A stretch of DNA of 64,000 nt from an uncultured Ilumatobacter sp. (GTDB lineage: Bacteria; Actinomycetota; Acidimicrobiia; Acidimicrobiales; Ilumatobacteraceae). Positions 9,569-19,344 of this stretch are shown here, piece after piece. Below the pieces are notes generated by a model. The model worked only from the letters and a program-made list of their open reading frames with translations. It was not told the origin of the DNA and did not search any database. A program made the position numbers and the translations under genes. The stretch lies in NCBI GenBank assembly GCA_905182555.1, contig CAJJBX010000011.1:1-64000 (forward strand), given 5' to 3'. Position 1 is the stretch's first letter; every line of letters starts with the position of its first letter.

Positions 9569-10449
9569 TGACCAAGGTCGCAGCATCGTCTCGCGGCGAC
9601 GCACAGATTTCAGCGCGCGGTTTCCAGCGGTATGAGGGCGAGCGGGCTGGTGTCGCCGGATCGATTCGCAGCGTCATGTGGCAGAGCATGCGGGCCACTC
9701 TCGGGCTCGGTCGCCCGGCGAAGAACAAGATCTTCCCGGTCATTGCCGTCGCGATTGCCTACGTGCCCGCAATCGTTTTCATCGGCCTTGCCGTACTCAT
9801 TCCGTCGGGCATCGTCGACGGTCCGTCGTACCCCGAGTACTACGGCTTCGTCACCTCGGCAATCGCGCTGTTCGCAGCGCTCGTCGCGCCAGAAGTGCTC
9901 GTCTCGGATCGGCGCAACGGAATGCTGGCGATGTACCTGTCGACGCCGCTGCACCGCGGGACCTACCTGGTTGCCAAGATGCTCGCTGTTTTGCTGACAC
10001 TCGGCCTCGTCACGCTCGGCCCGCCGTTCTTGGTGCTGCTCGGCTACACGTTCGACGGTTCTGGGCCCGACGGGTTCGGAAACTGGTTGATCGTGCTGTT
10101 CCGCATCATCTTGTCCGGCGCTGCGGTGTCGGCCGCGCTGACCGCTATCTCGATGGCAGCATCGTCAATCACCGACCGTCGCGCCTTCGCATCGATCGGT
10201 GTCGTTTTGCTGATCCTTGCCTCGCCAATCGTCGCCGGATCGCTCGTCGACGGCGCTCAGCTTTCGCCAAACTGGCGGCTGATCGACGTGTTCTCTATGC
10301 CCTTCGAGTTGGTCTTCCGGATCTTCGGAGAACCGGGCAACTTCCCTGAGGTCTCCACGTTGGCAGTCATTGCCGTCAACGCTGCATGGACATTCGGCGG
10401 GCTGACCGTCGTTGTCTGGCGCTACTCAAGATTGGTGATCGCACGATGA
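9568..10449 (+). CDS. ABC-2 type permease subunit
   Basis: This 293-residue integral membrane protein has about six hydrophobic segments, starting near residues 50-75 (FPVIAVAIAYVPAIVFIG) and ending with a C-terminal helix. A cytoplasmic stretch reads VLVSDRRNGMLAMYLSTPL, a typical ABC-2 permease context. ATG 9568 lies at the end of a short tandem repeat. The stop overlaps the next ATPase start as ATGA. No substrate clue is visible. Confidence 0.85.
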   Translation: MTKVAASSRGDAQISARGFQRYEGERAGVAGSIRSVMWQSMRATLGLGRPAKNKIFPVIAVAIAYVPAIVFIGLAVLIPSGIVDGPSYPEYYGFVTSAIALFAALVAPEVLVSDRRNGMLAMYLSTPLHRGTYLVAKMLAVLLTLGLVTLGPPFLVLLGYTFDGSGPDGFGNWLIVLFRIILSGAAVSAALTAISMAASSITDRRAFASIGVVLLILASPIVAGSLVDGAQLSPNWRLIDVFSMPFELVFRIFGEPGNFPEVSTLAVIAVNAAWTFGGLTVVVWRYSRLVIAR

Positions 10450-11435
10450 CCACGCTTCCACCCCCGGCGGCGCCGCTTGCGCCCCCGAACCCCGACGCAC
10501 TCGCAACCAACGCCATGATCACCGTCAATGAGGTCTCGAAATTCTTCGGGTCCATCGTTGCGGTGAGCGATGTCAATTTCGCGATCGATGGCGGCGTCAC
10601 TGCGCTACTCGGCCCGAACGGGGCAGGCAAGTCGACGTTGTTCCGCATGATATGTGGATTGACCGCACCATCGAAGGGTTCGATTCGCGTGCTCGGAAGC
10701 GATCCGCGAACCGACCGAACCGTACGCGGACGCATCTCGCTGGTCCCCCAACAAGACGCACTTTTCGATCACCTGAGCGCCATCGAAATGGTCCAAGTCA
10801 GCGCCAACAGCCATGCAATGCCCGACGCCAAAGGCATTGCGCACTGGGCGCTCGAGCAGGTTGACCTTGCCGACGTCGGCGCCAAGACCGTCGGGCAGTT
10901 CTCTAAAGGCATGCGCCAACGCGTCAAGGTGGCGTGCGCCCTCGTGAACGACCCGGAAGTACTGATTCTGGACGAGCCGCTGACGGGCCTCGACCCCGTG
11001 CAGCGCCGCCACATGATCGCCCTCTTCCACGCGCTTGGCGATGCTGGCCGATGCGTCCTCGTGTCGAGTCACGTCCTCGATGAGGTCGCCCGGCTCGGCT
11101 CACGCGTCCTCGTCATCGCGCAAGGCCGACTCGTCGCGAGTGGCGACTATCGCGACCTGCGATCGCTGATGGACGACCGGCCGCTGCGCATCCGGATCGG
11201 CGCCAGCGCACCGCGTCGACTCGGTACCGCACTCGTCGAACGTGGGTTGGTGACAGCACTTTCACTCGACGCCCACAACGGGCCCGGCCACCTCATCGTC
11301 GACACGCTCGATGCCGACGGGCTCGGACGCAAGCTCGCGCCGATCGCCACAGAACTCAATATCCGACTCACCGAAGTGTCCCCGCTCGACGACGACCTCG
11401 AGTCAGTATTCCGCTACCTCGTGGAGGGCCGATGA
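10446..11435 (+). CDS. ABC transporter ATPase (second of the cassette)
   Basis: This is a second ABC-2 ATPase with Walker A GPNGAGKST at residues 56-64, the signature as FSKGMRQRVKVA and Walker B VLILDEPLTGLD. It has a proline-rich N-terminal extension (PPPAAPLAPPNPDAL) before the ABC domain. ATG 10446 overlaps the permease stop (ATGA), and its own stop overlaps the next permease (ATGA at 11432). Its divergence from the first ATPase suggests the two NBDs pair as a heterodimer. Confidence 0.88.
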   Translation: MTTLPPPAAPLAPPNPDALATNAMITVNEVSKFFGSIVAVSDVNFAIDGGVTALLGPNGAGKSTLFRMICGLTAPSKGSIRVLGSDPRTDRTVRGRISLVPQQDALFDHLSAIEMVQVSANSHAMPDAKGIAHWALEQVDLADVGAKTVGQFSKGMRQRVKVACALVNDPEVLILDEPLTGLDPVQRRHMIALFHALGDAGRCVLVSSHVLDEVARLGSRVLVIAQGRLVASGDYRDLRSLMDDRPLRIRIGASAPRRLGTALVERGLVTALSLDAHNGPGHLIVDTLDADGLGRKLAPIATELNIRLTEVSPLDDDLESVFRYLVEGR

Positions 11436-12211
11436 CCGACAAGACTCAAGCGCTTCGCCGACCGGCATCGGACCAGCCAACAACCGAGCGGAGCGTGCCG
11501 GCCCTGGCTGCCCTGCAGTTGTCGTATCGAGTCGTTCTCGGCCAGCTCACGAGTATCGCAAGGATCATCGCGCTCACGCTGCTCGCGCTCGTCTCGACGG
11601 TCGCCGCCTTCGCACTCGGCCGCTCCAATGCCGACCTCGAAGCCGCAGTCAGGTTGATCTCGGCACTCGGCTTTGCTGTCGTGATCCCCGTGGTCAGTCT
11701 CGTGTTCGGAGGTGCCGCCGTTGGCGATCTGCGCGACGACAAGACGCTGGTGTACCTGTGGCTGCGGCCGATGGATCGCTGGCCCATCGTCGTCGGAGCG
11801 TTCCTTGCCGCAGTCACGCTCACCGCCCCCATCACACTTATTCCTGTCGTGCTCGCCGCGGTGCTGACGGGTACTGGTGGCGGCATTGTGCCCGGCACCA
11901 TCATCGCTGGTGTCGTGGCCGTGATTGCCTACTGCGCTGTGTTCACGCTGCTCGGCGTCTGGCTGCGCAAGGTGATCGTGTGGGGGCTTGCGTACATCCT
12001 GATCTGGGAGGGGTTCATTGCGCTGGGCGGCGCCGGAGTGGCGCGGTTCGCAATCCGTAAGTACACGCGCTCGATCCTCGTCGATCGAACCGGGGTCGAC
12101 CTCGACCTTGCCGATTTCTCGACACCGGTCGGCATCATCGTGCCGCTCGCCGTCGCTGTCGTGGCGCTCGCCCTCGGCAGCTGGCGACTCAGCAATCAAG
12201 ACATCGACTGA
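11432..12211 (+). CDS. ABC-2 type permease subunit (second)
   Basis: This 259-residue membrane protein has about six hydrophobic segments, beginning near residues 43-65 and ending with VGIIVPLAVAVVALALGSW. The cytoplasmic loop LRDDKTLVYLWLRPMDRW matches the ABC-2 permease layout. Its start overlaps the ATPase stop, so all four cassette genes are tightly coupled. The tail SNQDID is charged and cytoplasmic. Confidence 0.83.
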   Translation: MTDKTQALRRPASDQPTTERSVPALAALQLSYRVVLGQLTSIARIIALTLLALVSTVAAFALGRSNADLEAAVRLISALGFAVVIPVVSLVFGGAAVGDLRDDKTLVYLWLRPMDRWPIVVGAFLAAVTLTAPITLIPVVLAAVLTGTGGGIVPGTIIAGVVAVIAYCAVFTLLGVWLRKVIVWGLAYILIWEGFIALGGAGVARFAIRKYTRSILVDRTGVDLDLADFSTPVGIIVPLAVAVVALALGSWRLSNQDID

Positions 12212-12297
12212 CGAGATCCGAGACGGCTTCGGGACCAGGCACCCAGCACACACGCCACTCTTGGAACAGAACGAGTGCACAGCATGTTGATGCACCC

Positions 12298-12585
12298 ATG
12301 CAGATCTCTGAAGCAATTGAATTCGTCGCCGAGCGCAAGAACGCCATGTTGCTCGCCATCAAATCCGACGGACGACCACAGTCGTCGAACGTTGTATACG
12401 TCGTCAACGACGCTGGTCAAATCCTCATCTCGGTCACCGAGGGGCGGGCGAAGACCAAGAACCTGCGCCGCGATCTGCGGGCCAGCCTGCACGTCAATCG
12501 TGACAACTTCTGGGCGTACGTCGACGATCAACGGCTGATGATGGCCCTGACGCCCACCCATGCGTACGGGATGCTGCATCGCTAA
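12298..12585 (+). CDS. Short PPOX-class oxidoreductase with internal deletion
   Basis: The N-terminal half matches small PPOX-class, often F420-binding, proteins (MLLAIKSDGRPQSSNVVY, then TKNLRRDLRASLHV). The end matches the family's last strand (RLMMALTPTHAYGML). The usual 30-40 residues between these, covering the segment after NFWAYV, are missing without loss of frame. At 95 residues it is clearly shorter than the roughly 130-residue family. It may be a non-functional deletion form. Confidence 0.65.
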   Translation: MQISEAIEFVAERKNAMLLAIKSDGRPQSSNVVYVVNDAGQILISVTEGRAKTKNLRRDLRASLHVNRDNFWAYVDDQRLMMALTPTHAYGMLHR

Positions 12586-12683
12586 CCACTGTTCAGGTTG
12601 CCGAGCTCAGGCAGCGAGAGGTGGCAGGTGAGCACGGCAGCGAACCGTCGCGGCTCCTCGGACACCGCCCGTCGACGTGATTG

Positions 12684-13166
12684 TTAGGTCCGTGCAGCAG
12701 ATCGGACCCGATCGATCACGGCGATGCAACCAATGCCTGCGAGCACCGCAATCTGTGGAGCGAACGACACCTTGAATCGAGGGTCACCGAAGACGAGCAG
12801 CGGGACGGCAAGCGACGCGGCAAGCGTCATCAGGATGGTGAGCATCGCTGCTCGTTCGCGCAGCGGTCGGAACCGCCAAAGTGACAATGCAAGCCCCACG
12901 ACCGCGGCGATCATGATCGCTGCGTACAACCCGATCGTCACCGCTCGCCACAGGCTCCTGATGCTCGGCCGCATGATCTCGACGGCACCGAACGACTCGT
13001 TGGCTCCCAGACCATCGTCGTCGGTTCCGAAGGTCGCCCAAAACTTCTTCGCCGTCAGGGCAGGTATCGACAGCGGTTCGGCGGCGATGTAGTCGAGCGC
13101 CCGGCGCCGAGTACAAGCATCCGCCGAGCGGCCGTCGTTCTGCAGCAGCGGGGATTCAGCCGGCAA
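12684..13166 (-). pseudogene. C-terminal fragment of a membrane glycosyltransferase-like protein
   Basis: This 160-codon frame has three hydrophobic helices (for example AVTIGLYAAIMIAAVVGLAL and LTILMTLAASLAVPLLVFG) and a family-like PRFKVSFAPQIAVLAG end. It resembles the tail of PMT/GT39-type membrane glycosyltransferases, which are normally about 500 residues. The N-terminal catalytic part is absent, and the EccC-like gene ends only about 125 bases away. The first residues (MPAESPLLQ) look random. It is probably a decayed or truncated gene. Confidence 0.5.
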
Positions 13167-13290
13167 GTTTCAGGCGCAGGCGATCTGCACGAGCCCGTGT
13201 CCGCGACCATCAACGACCCAGCCGAGGCCCGGCCGTGCAGCGATCAAAGAACGGCGCGGCAACGTGACGCCGAGGAGATCGCCGTCGACT

Positions 13291-16200
13291 TCACCGGGCG
13301 ACGTCAAAATGATTCCGCACCGGCTTCGTGCGACCTCCCGCGTCCAGTGGCCATAGGCCGCCAGGCTCGTCGAGTCGCGCCGCCGCGATCACCATCACGC
13401 CAACGGGTGGGTCGTTCACCAGGCCAGCCAGGACGCCAAGCTGATCGTCGACGCGCTCGGCGTCGTCGACGGCCACCAACGTCGGGGCCCTCCAGCAGGC
13501 GATGTCGTCGACCGTCAGCCCGGTCCGCCGGTCCACCTCGACGATCTGGCCGCCTGGGTGCACATCCGCCCACGCTGCGACGAGCCGTCGGAGCGCTGTC
13601 GACTTACCCGTTGCTGCGGCGCCTCCGATGAATACGTGATCGCCTTTCGGCACCAGCAGTGTCGACGTCGCCAAGTTGTCAGCGCTCAGACCAAGCGCCA
13701 GCGCGGTGCTCTCTGACACCGCGCCCACAATCGAACGTTCGAGGTCGGCACCTGTCACTTCGGCCGGAAGCGACTGCACCGGAGCGGGGCCGTTGGTTCC
13801 CTGTCGGCCGGGCAGCTCGGCCATCCCGTCGGCGCCGATCGCCACCTGGCCTTCAAGACCACTCGATGTAATCCGCAGCCGTCCAGGACACTCGACTCCG
13901 ACAGGGACAACACCGAACGATCGGGCGACACCCGGGTCATCGACATGGAACACCCACGTGTCTGCTGCGGTCGATCGACCTGACGATGTTCCTCCGTCGT
14001 CGGTCCAGCAGCACGCGAGACCAACCGCCGGGCCGTCAGCCAGAATCCGTTCGAGTAGTACGAGCGTCGGGGCCATCTCGATGGACGACAAGGCGAGCCG
14101 CAACGACGTGAGCCCGTCGATCGCAAGCGAAATCGTCGACGCCTGCGACCCGTCGGCCGCTGTCTGATCAATCGACACATCGAGTCGAGCGAGCAGCCGG
14201 TGTAGACGCTCGCTCTCGGCCACTCGGACCACGGCGCCGCAGTGACCAATTCCGACAACGCCGTCGAGCGCTGAATCACCACGAGCATCGATCACGTACC
14301 AATGCTCGATCGCCGGAGACGCAATGCGACAGCGCGCCGCAATCACGGAGATGAGCGTCGACGTCGTCCCGGATCCAGCCGCACCGACCAGCGCAAGGTG
14401 ACCGCGTTCCCGCTCCCAACGCAACGGCATTCGACCCTGCTCGCTCGGGACATCGATGAGGCCAACGGCATCGTGAGGGATCGCGCCGACCGTCTCGTTG
14501 ACGGCGCTCGGCGGCAGGTTGGCAGGCAATACGTCGATCCACGGTTGATGCGGCAGCTCGATCCGAGCACGCCGGGCGGCTTCGCGAATCGTTGCCACTG
14601 CGAGTTCGAGTTCGGATTCGCCAGTCGACTCGACGTCGGTGCTGCTGGTCGCGCCGCTGGTGCTGGTGCTGGTGCTGATCGGATGCCTCACGACGAGGCC
14701 TCGGTCGTCAAGGACCACCGGCCCAGTGCACCGCGCTGCCTGGAACACGATCAGCTCGTCAGGCCCCAGACGGAGCGCTGATCGGCCCGGGGCAGTTCGA
14801 GAGAACTGAGTGGGGCATGCGTCGTTGACGACATCGTGCGCGTCGGCAATGTCATTAAGGCGAAGGGCAATTCGTAAGTTCGTGTTGGCTCGGATCTCGT
14901 CGGTCACGACGCCCGCCGGACGCTGCGTCGCAAGAATCAGATGCACCCCCAGGCTGCGGCCGCGCTGCGCGATGCCGACGAGAGCCGACAGAAAGTCGGG
15001 AAGCTCTTTCGCCAATGCAGCGAACTCGTCGATCACGACCACCAAACGCGGCAAGGTCGGCGCCTCTGCGCGGAGCCGATAGTCGGAGAGGTCGGTCGCC
15101 CCAACGGATCGCAAAAGGCGCTCCCGACGGTGCAATTCGGCGTCGAGGCTGACGAGTGCACGTTCCGCGAGGCCATCGTCGAGATCGGTGACGAGGCCAA
15201 CCGTGTGCGGAAGGTCGGCACACGCGTCGAAGGTCGACCCGCCCTTGTAGTCGACCAGTACGAACGTCACGTGGTCCGGGCTGAGTTGGGCGGCCAGTCC
15301 AATGACCAGGCTGCGCAACAGCTCACTCTTGCCCGAACCAGTCGTTCCAGCAATGAGCGCATGCGGCCCGTCGCGTACCAGGTCCACCTCAACCAAACCG
15401 TCGACGGAATGTCCCAACGGCGTTGATGGAGCCGGGTCCGAACCAGCCGCTCGCCACCGTTCAACCAGTCGGCGAGCGGCCCTATCTGGTGGCGCTCCGA
15501 CCAGAAGCGGGTCGACCTCGGCGAGCGACACGGACGTCGGCAACCGACCCGCGTGGTCGCTTGCCCGTTCCGGGTCTGAGAGGCCCGCAAGGCGGCGCGC
15601 TGCAGCATGTGCAGTTGCTTCGGTGACGCCGGCCAGGAGAATGTCACGCGCCACGGTAGGTGCCGCCGCGTCGTCGATGCTGAGTCGCCCGCTTGGCTCG
15701 AGGATGATCGTGCGATCACAGACAGCCGGCGTCGATTGCTCCGGTTCGACAGCGACCAGTACTGCGGGGTTCGCTGTGTCGAGAAATCGGCGCAGCGGGC
15801 CGGTCCGCACGGCAAGCAGACTGGGGTCGTCGACAATCAGCAGCGTCGGTCGCAGCGCGTCGATAGCGACCGAACCGAGAAGCGCATGCAGTGCCACTGC
15901 ATCGCAGGCACTGGCGATCATCGGACGGTTGACGGCATCGCGCACCTGCGGCAGCCATTCAGCCCATTTCCAGCTATCGGTGTTGACCGTGACAATGACG
16001 AGTTGCCAGTCAGCGGGCCCGACTGAAATCGCCAGTTGGATGATGATGGAGCGGAGCAGCGCCGCGGCGAGCGCCGACCTGCCGTACACGGCAACGGCGC
16101 GTCCTGGCTCGATCAGAAGTGGGACACCCACATCGCTGAGCAGGCCAGCAGTTCGCAACGCTGCCTGGCTATCGGCATCGGCATGCCCATCGCAGGGCAC

Positions 16201-17360
16201 TGACCAGCGCTGCTCGCCGCGACCCAGCACGCAGCGCAGCCGGTCGATCGGATCACCACCCTGTGTGAAGAGTCGACGCGACCACACGATGCTGCGATCC
16301 CCGTCAAGCGCGTTTGCCACGGACAACGCTGCGAGCACATCTGAGTGCAATGCGAGATGATTCCGACGAGCTCCTGCCTGCTGGCAATCCAGTTCCTGAT
16401 GGAAGCGGGCTCGATCAGCAACCGCTTCGACCCGCCTTCGACGGTTTTTACGCCACGCGTCCCCGGCACCCACACACCAGGTGCCGAATGATGCGAATGC
16501 CCCGATGAGGGCAAAGAGGGCGAACATCATTTGACCGACGATGACGGCGAGTGCCGCGGCCCCCATCACCGCGATAGCCGCCCCGACGAGCCCGAGCGCT
16601 GAGGGAATCGGAATGCGTGCCGAGTTCACAGGGAGGATGATCGGTGAGACCGCCCGGGCTGGCACCGGGGACGGGCCTCGCCTGACCTCGCGACGCCACG
16701 GGTCGGCTTGCGGGTTCGCCAATGCTCCCGAATCGCGAGGCTCCACGTAATCCTCGACAAGTTGGTCGACAAGTTGGTCGACCCCGGTCGGGCGCTCGAT
16801 TGTCAACTCGGTACTGCCCATCACGATTCGAGTCGGGAGTGACACGGTGGTCGACGCCAAAATTGCGACGTTGCCGAGCCGCACCGGCACCTGTCCTGCG
16901 AGCTGCGTCACCCGCACGGCGTCGATGTCCGCATCGATCATGACGTGGTGCAGTTCGACGGTCGGGTCATCCACTCGAAGGTGGGCAGCTGGCGACCGCC
17001 CGATGGTCCATCGGCCGGTTTCGAACGCTCCGACCAAACGGCAGTCCGGTCCTGCGGTGATGCGCACAACGAGCACATCCCGGGCAGATCCAGTGTCCTT
17101 GACGAGCTTGGCTGTCCCGCTTGCTGGCCCGCTTGCTGGCCCGACCGAGGATCCGCTTCGCAGGCCAGATTCGACCAGTCGCTCAGCCGGTGGCCTGACG
17201 TGCCCGTCGATCAGTAGCTGCCGAGTCGCGCCGAACCCCAGCGCCTTCGCGAGGTCAGCCACCGTCCGCCCGCGGTGCGCGGAGCGATCGACAAACGGTG
17301 TCCGTCTGGGCCCTGGATCTCGAGCGACGGAACGGTCGGCGACTTAATGGTGGAGTTCAC
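13291..17360 (-). CDS. EccC-like FtsK/SpoIIIE ATPase with ubiquitin-like and FHA domains
   Basis: This large membrane-anchored ATPase is of the type VII secretion (EccC/EssC) kind. In order it has a YukD/ubiquitin-like start, an FHA domain (GRSPAAHLRVDD, about residue 92 from GTG 17262), two membrane helices near 216-260, and three FtsK-type ATPase domains. The first P-loop GTTGSGKSE (about 640) is complete; the second (about 962, AAGSGTTST) lacks the lysine; the third (about 1217) reads AAATGKSTA. A two-base insertion near 17278 breaks the very start, so the true start is probably GTG 17360 (VNSTIKSPTV). No other secretion genes adjoin it; a WXG100 gene lies at 59.1 kb. Confidence 0.85.
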
Positions 17361-17482
17361 GTATGAACAGTGGGCGGCCTGGCACAGCAACCGGAACCAT
17401 GTATCTCCCGGAAACCTCAAAACAGGCGCTGAGCAGGTGCTGTGAGGCCGTCGAGGGCGCCTGTGAGCCATGCAGTCAGTGG

Positions 17483-17518
17483 CCGGTGAGCATGCCGGTG
17501 AGCATGCCGGTGAGCATG
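17483..17518. repeat. 12-bp tandem repeat upstream of sigma-like regulator
   Basis: Three perfect copies of CCGGTGAGCATG lie 30-66 bases before the ATG of the regulator at 17549. Each copy carries a GGTGAG that could mimic a ribosome-binding site followed by an ATG. The unit length keeps frame. Confidence 0.85.
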
Positions 17519-17548
17519 TCGGTGATGCTCAGAGCGCAACGTGCAGCC

Positions 17549-18295
17549 ATGACCGAAATTCATCGCCCACACCGCTTCTCCGACCGCCTCGATGCCGATT
17601 GGCAGCACACCGCCACCGCTCGCCGCACCGTCCGCACGATCCGTTCGTGGGCCGCTCACGCGACCGCCGCTGAGACCGCTGAGACTGCTCGATTTGATCA
17701 ACTCACCAATGCCCAGGAACTCATCGACGCAACACAGCGCTCCGACGGCGACGCCGGAAACAGCCTCCTGTTACTGCTGGTGGAGCTTGCCCGGCACGAC
17801 GCGCTGGCCGGCCGGATCGTGGTGCAGCGACTCCTGCCCGGCTTAATCAGCGCAGCGGCGAAGTACCGGTTCCTGAGTGAGGCCGGCGACCCGGTTGAAG
17901 AGGCCGTGGGTGCGGCCTGGATCGCAATCCGCAACTACGACATCGCCAAACGCACTCGCCATGTCGCTGCCGGTTTGATCTCGGATGCGATCTACCTCGC
18001 CTTTCGGCGAGACGCACGACGCCAAGTCCCGGCCGAAACACCGACCGAGCCGCGGCTGCTCGGCGAACGAGTTGCCTGTCCGCCGTCACCCGCACTCGTC
18101 GAGTTGGCTGACGTTGTCCGCATGGCGCGTCTCGCTGGCGTCGACACCCACGATCTCGATTTGATTCGAGCGCTGGTGTGCACGGGGTCGCCGAGCGCCG
18201 TCGCTCGCCAACGGTGCGTCACCCCACGGACGATTCGAAACCGCCGCGACCGTGCGATTCGCCGACTCCAGCAGGCCGTCGCCGTTGCGGCTTGA
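17549..18295 (+). CDS. Sigma-like/HTH regulator divergent from the EccC-like gene
   Basis: This 248-residue protein has a C-terminal helix-turn-helix (SPSAVARQRCVTPRTIRNRR) like sigma region 4 or LuxR domains, and a central part (EEAVGAAWIAIRNYDIAKRT) reminiscent of sigma region 2 in ECF-like factors. ATG 17549 (MTEIHRPHRF) is preferred, since the upstream frame crosses a tandem repeat and looks non-coding. It is divergently placed from the EccC-like gene and might control it; that is inference. It could also be a non-sigma regulator. Confidence 0.55.
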   Translation: MTEIHRPHRFSDRLDADWQHTATARRTVRTIRSWAAHATAAETAETARFDQLTNAQELIDATQRSDGDAGNSLLLLLVELARHDALAGRIVVQRLLPGLISAAAKYRFLSEAGDPVEEAVGAAWIAIRNYDIAKRTRHVAAGLISDAIYLAFRRDARRQVPAETPTEPRLLGERVACPPSPALVELADVVRMARLAGVDTHDLDLIRALVCTGSPSAVARQRCVTPRTIRNRRDRAIRRLQQAVAVAA

Positions 18296-18322
18296 AGCCG
18301 TTGCGGCCCGACCGCGATCGAA

Positions 18323-18397
18323 TGGTGCCTCCCCTGGGGCTCGAACCCAGAACCAATGGATTAAAAGTCCACTGCTCTACCATTGAGCTAGAGAGGC
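18323..18397 (-). tRNA. tRNA-Lys (anticodon TTT)
   Basis: Read on the minus strand, the acceptor arm GCCTCTC pairs with GGGAGGC (one G-U), the anticodon loop is CTTTTAA with anticodon TTT, and the T-loop is GGTTCGAGCC-like. CCA is encoded at 18323-18325. It lies between the regulator and the lipoprotein gene. Confidence 0.93.
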
Positions 18398-18553
18398 GGG
18401 ATCGGCGCGATGTACGGGAGCGAACCCCTTGTGATCGGTTGCGCCGAACTGTGCGTCAACAGCGTAGGGCCTGCAAGCGATCGTAACGACCTCGATCTGT
18501 TGGAGAATCGCTCTCGCAGAGCGGAACCCGTGGTGAGCACTCACCAGGGCGCT

Positions 18554-19081
18554 TCAGCGCTGACTGTTTTGAATCGTCGCTTCGAGCGGCGTGCTGTCGG
18601 CATTACCCGCCACGCACACGATCTCGTTGTCATCGAAGTCGTTCCAGCTGGCCAGCGTCGGGACGAGCCAGGAGTAGAACAGCTTCGAATCGAAGGCACT
18701 TATACCCACATACGGCTCAAACGCCTCGAGGCACGCCCGCTCTGCGAAGGATTCGAGACGATCAAACCCGGGATAGACGTCCGGAATCGAACCCGTCGAT
18801 GTGTCGGTCAGGGACTCGAGGAACGGCGTGGCCTCGAACACTTCGTGGCTGTGTGCCACGTTGCAGGCGACCCAGGGGAACTCGGTGACCTGCGCGCCAA
18901 CGTCATCTTCAAACTGAAGACAACGCTCGCCGATCGGCTGAGTATCGACTTCGAGGACCGACGTATTGTCGCCATCGCTACCGGAGCAGGACGCAAGCAC
19001 CACGAGACAGCATCCAGACACAACGGAGAGCAACCGTGACTTCCTTTGATCTGAAGACAGCACCTGATCGGGCTCAATCAT
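18554..19081 (-). CDS. Septum-formation-domain lipoprotein
   Basis: The protein starts at ATG 19081 (MIEPDQVLSSD), followed by a signal peptide with a lipobox VVLASC, so it is probably lipid-anchored outside the membrane. The mature part resembles the actinobacterial septum-formation domain, with paired cysteines (CLQFED, VACNVAHSHEVFE, RACLEAF, VCVAGNAD). Upstream frame is open but unlike the family. Its exact role is unknown; relatives are surface proteins linked to envelope or cell-division functions. Confidence 0.7.
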   Translation of the reverse strand: MIEPDQVLSSDQRKSRLLSVVSGCCLVVLASCSGSDGDNTSVLEVDTQPIGERCLQFEDDVGAQVTEFPWVACNVAHSHEVFEATPFLESLTDTSTGSIPDVYPGFDRLESFAERACLEAFEPYVGISAFDSKLFYSWLVPTLASWNDFDDNEIVCVAGNADSTPLEATIQNSQR

Positions 19082-19344
19082 GTCAACGCCGTCAAGGAGC
19101 TGATGCGCCCAGTCCTCAGCGATCAGAGCGACTTCGGTGCCGGCGATAGGAACGGTCTCTACAGCATCGGCGAACCCCAGTGTGCCTCGAGTACGACACT
19201 CGGGTCGCGCAACTCTGCACCACTCAGCTCCAATCCTCCGGCGTCGTTCACCATCACAGGCTGGTTCGCAGACGAACGCATCGATCACTGAGTTCCGTGC
19301 TCGGGCAACGCTCCCCGCCGGACCCACCGGTAATCTCGGTCAAG

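Noticed and set aside
13300-17262. Long plus-strand frames opposite the EccC-like gene
   Set aside because: These are high-GC antisense frames rich in Arg and Ser with no family features.
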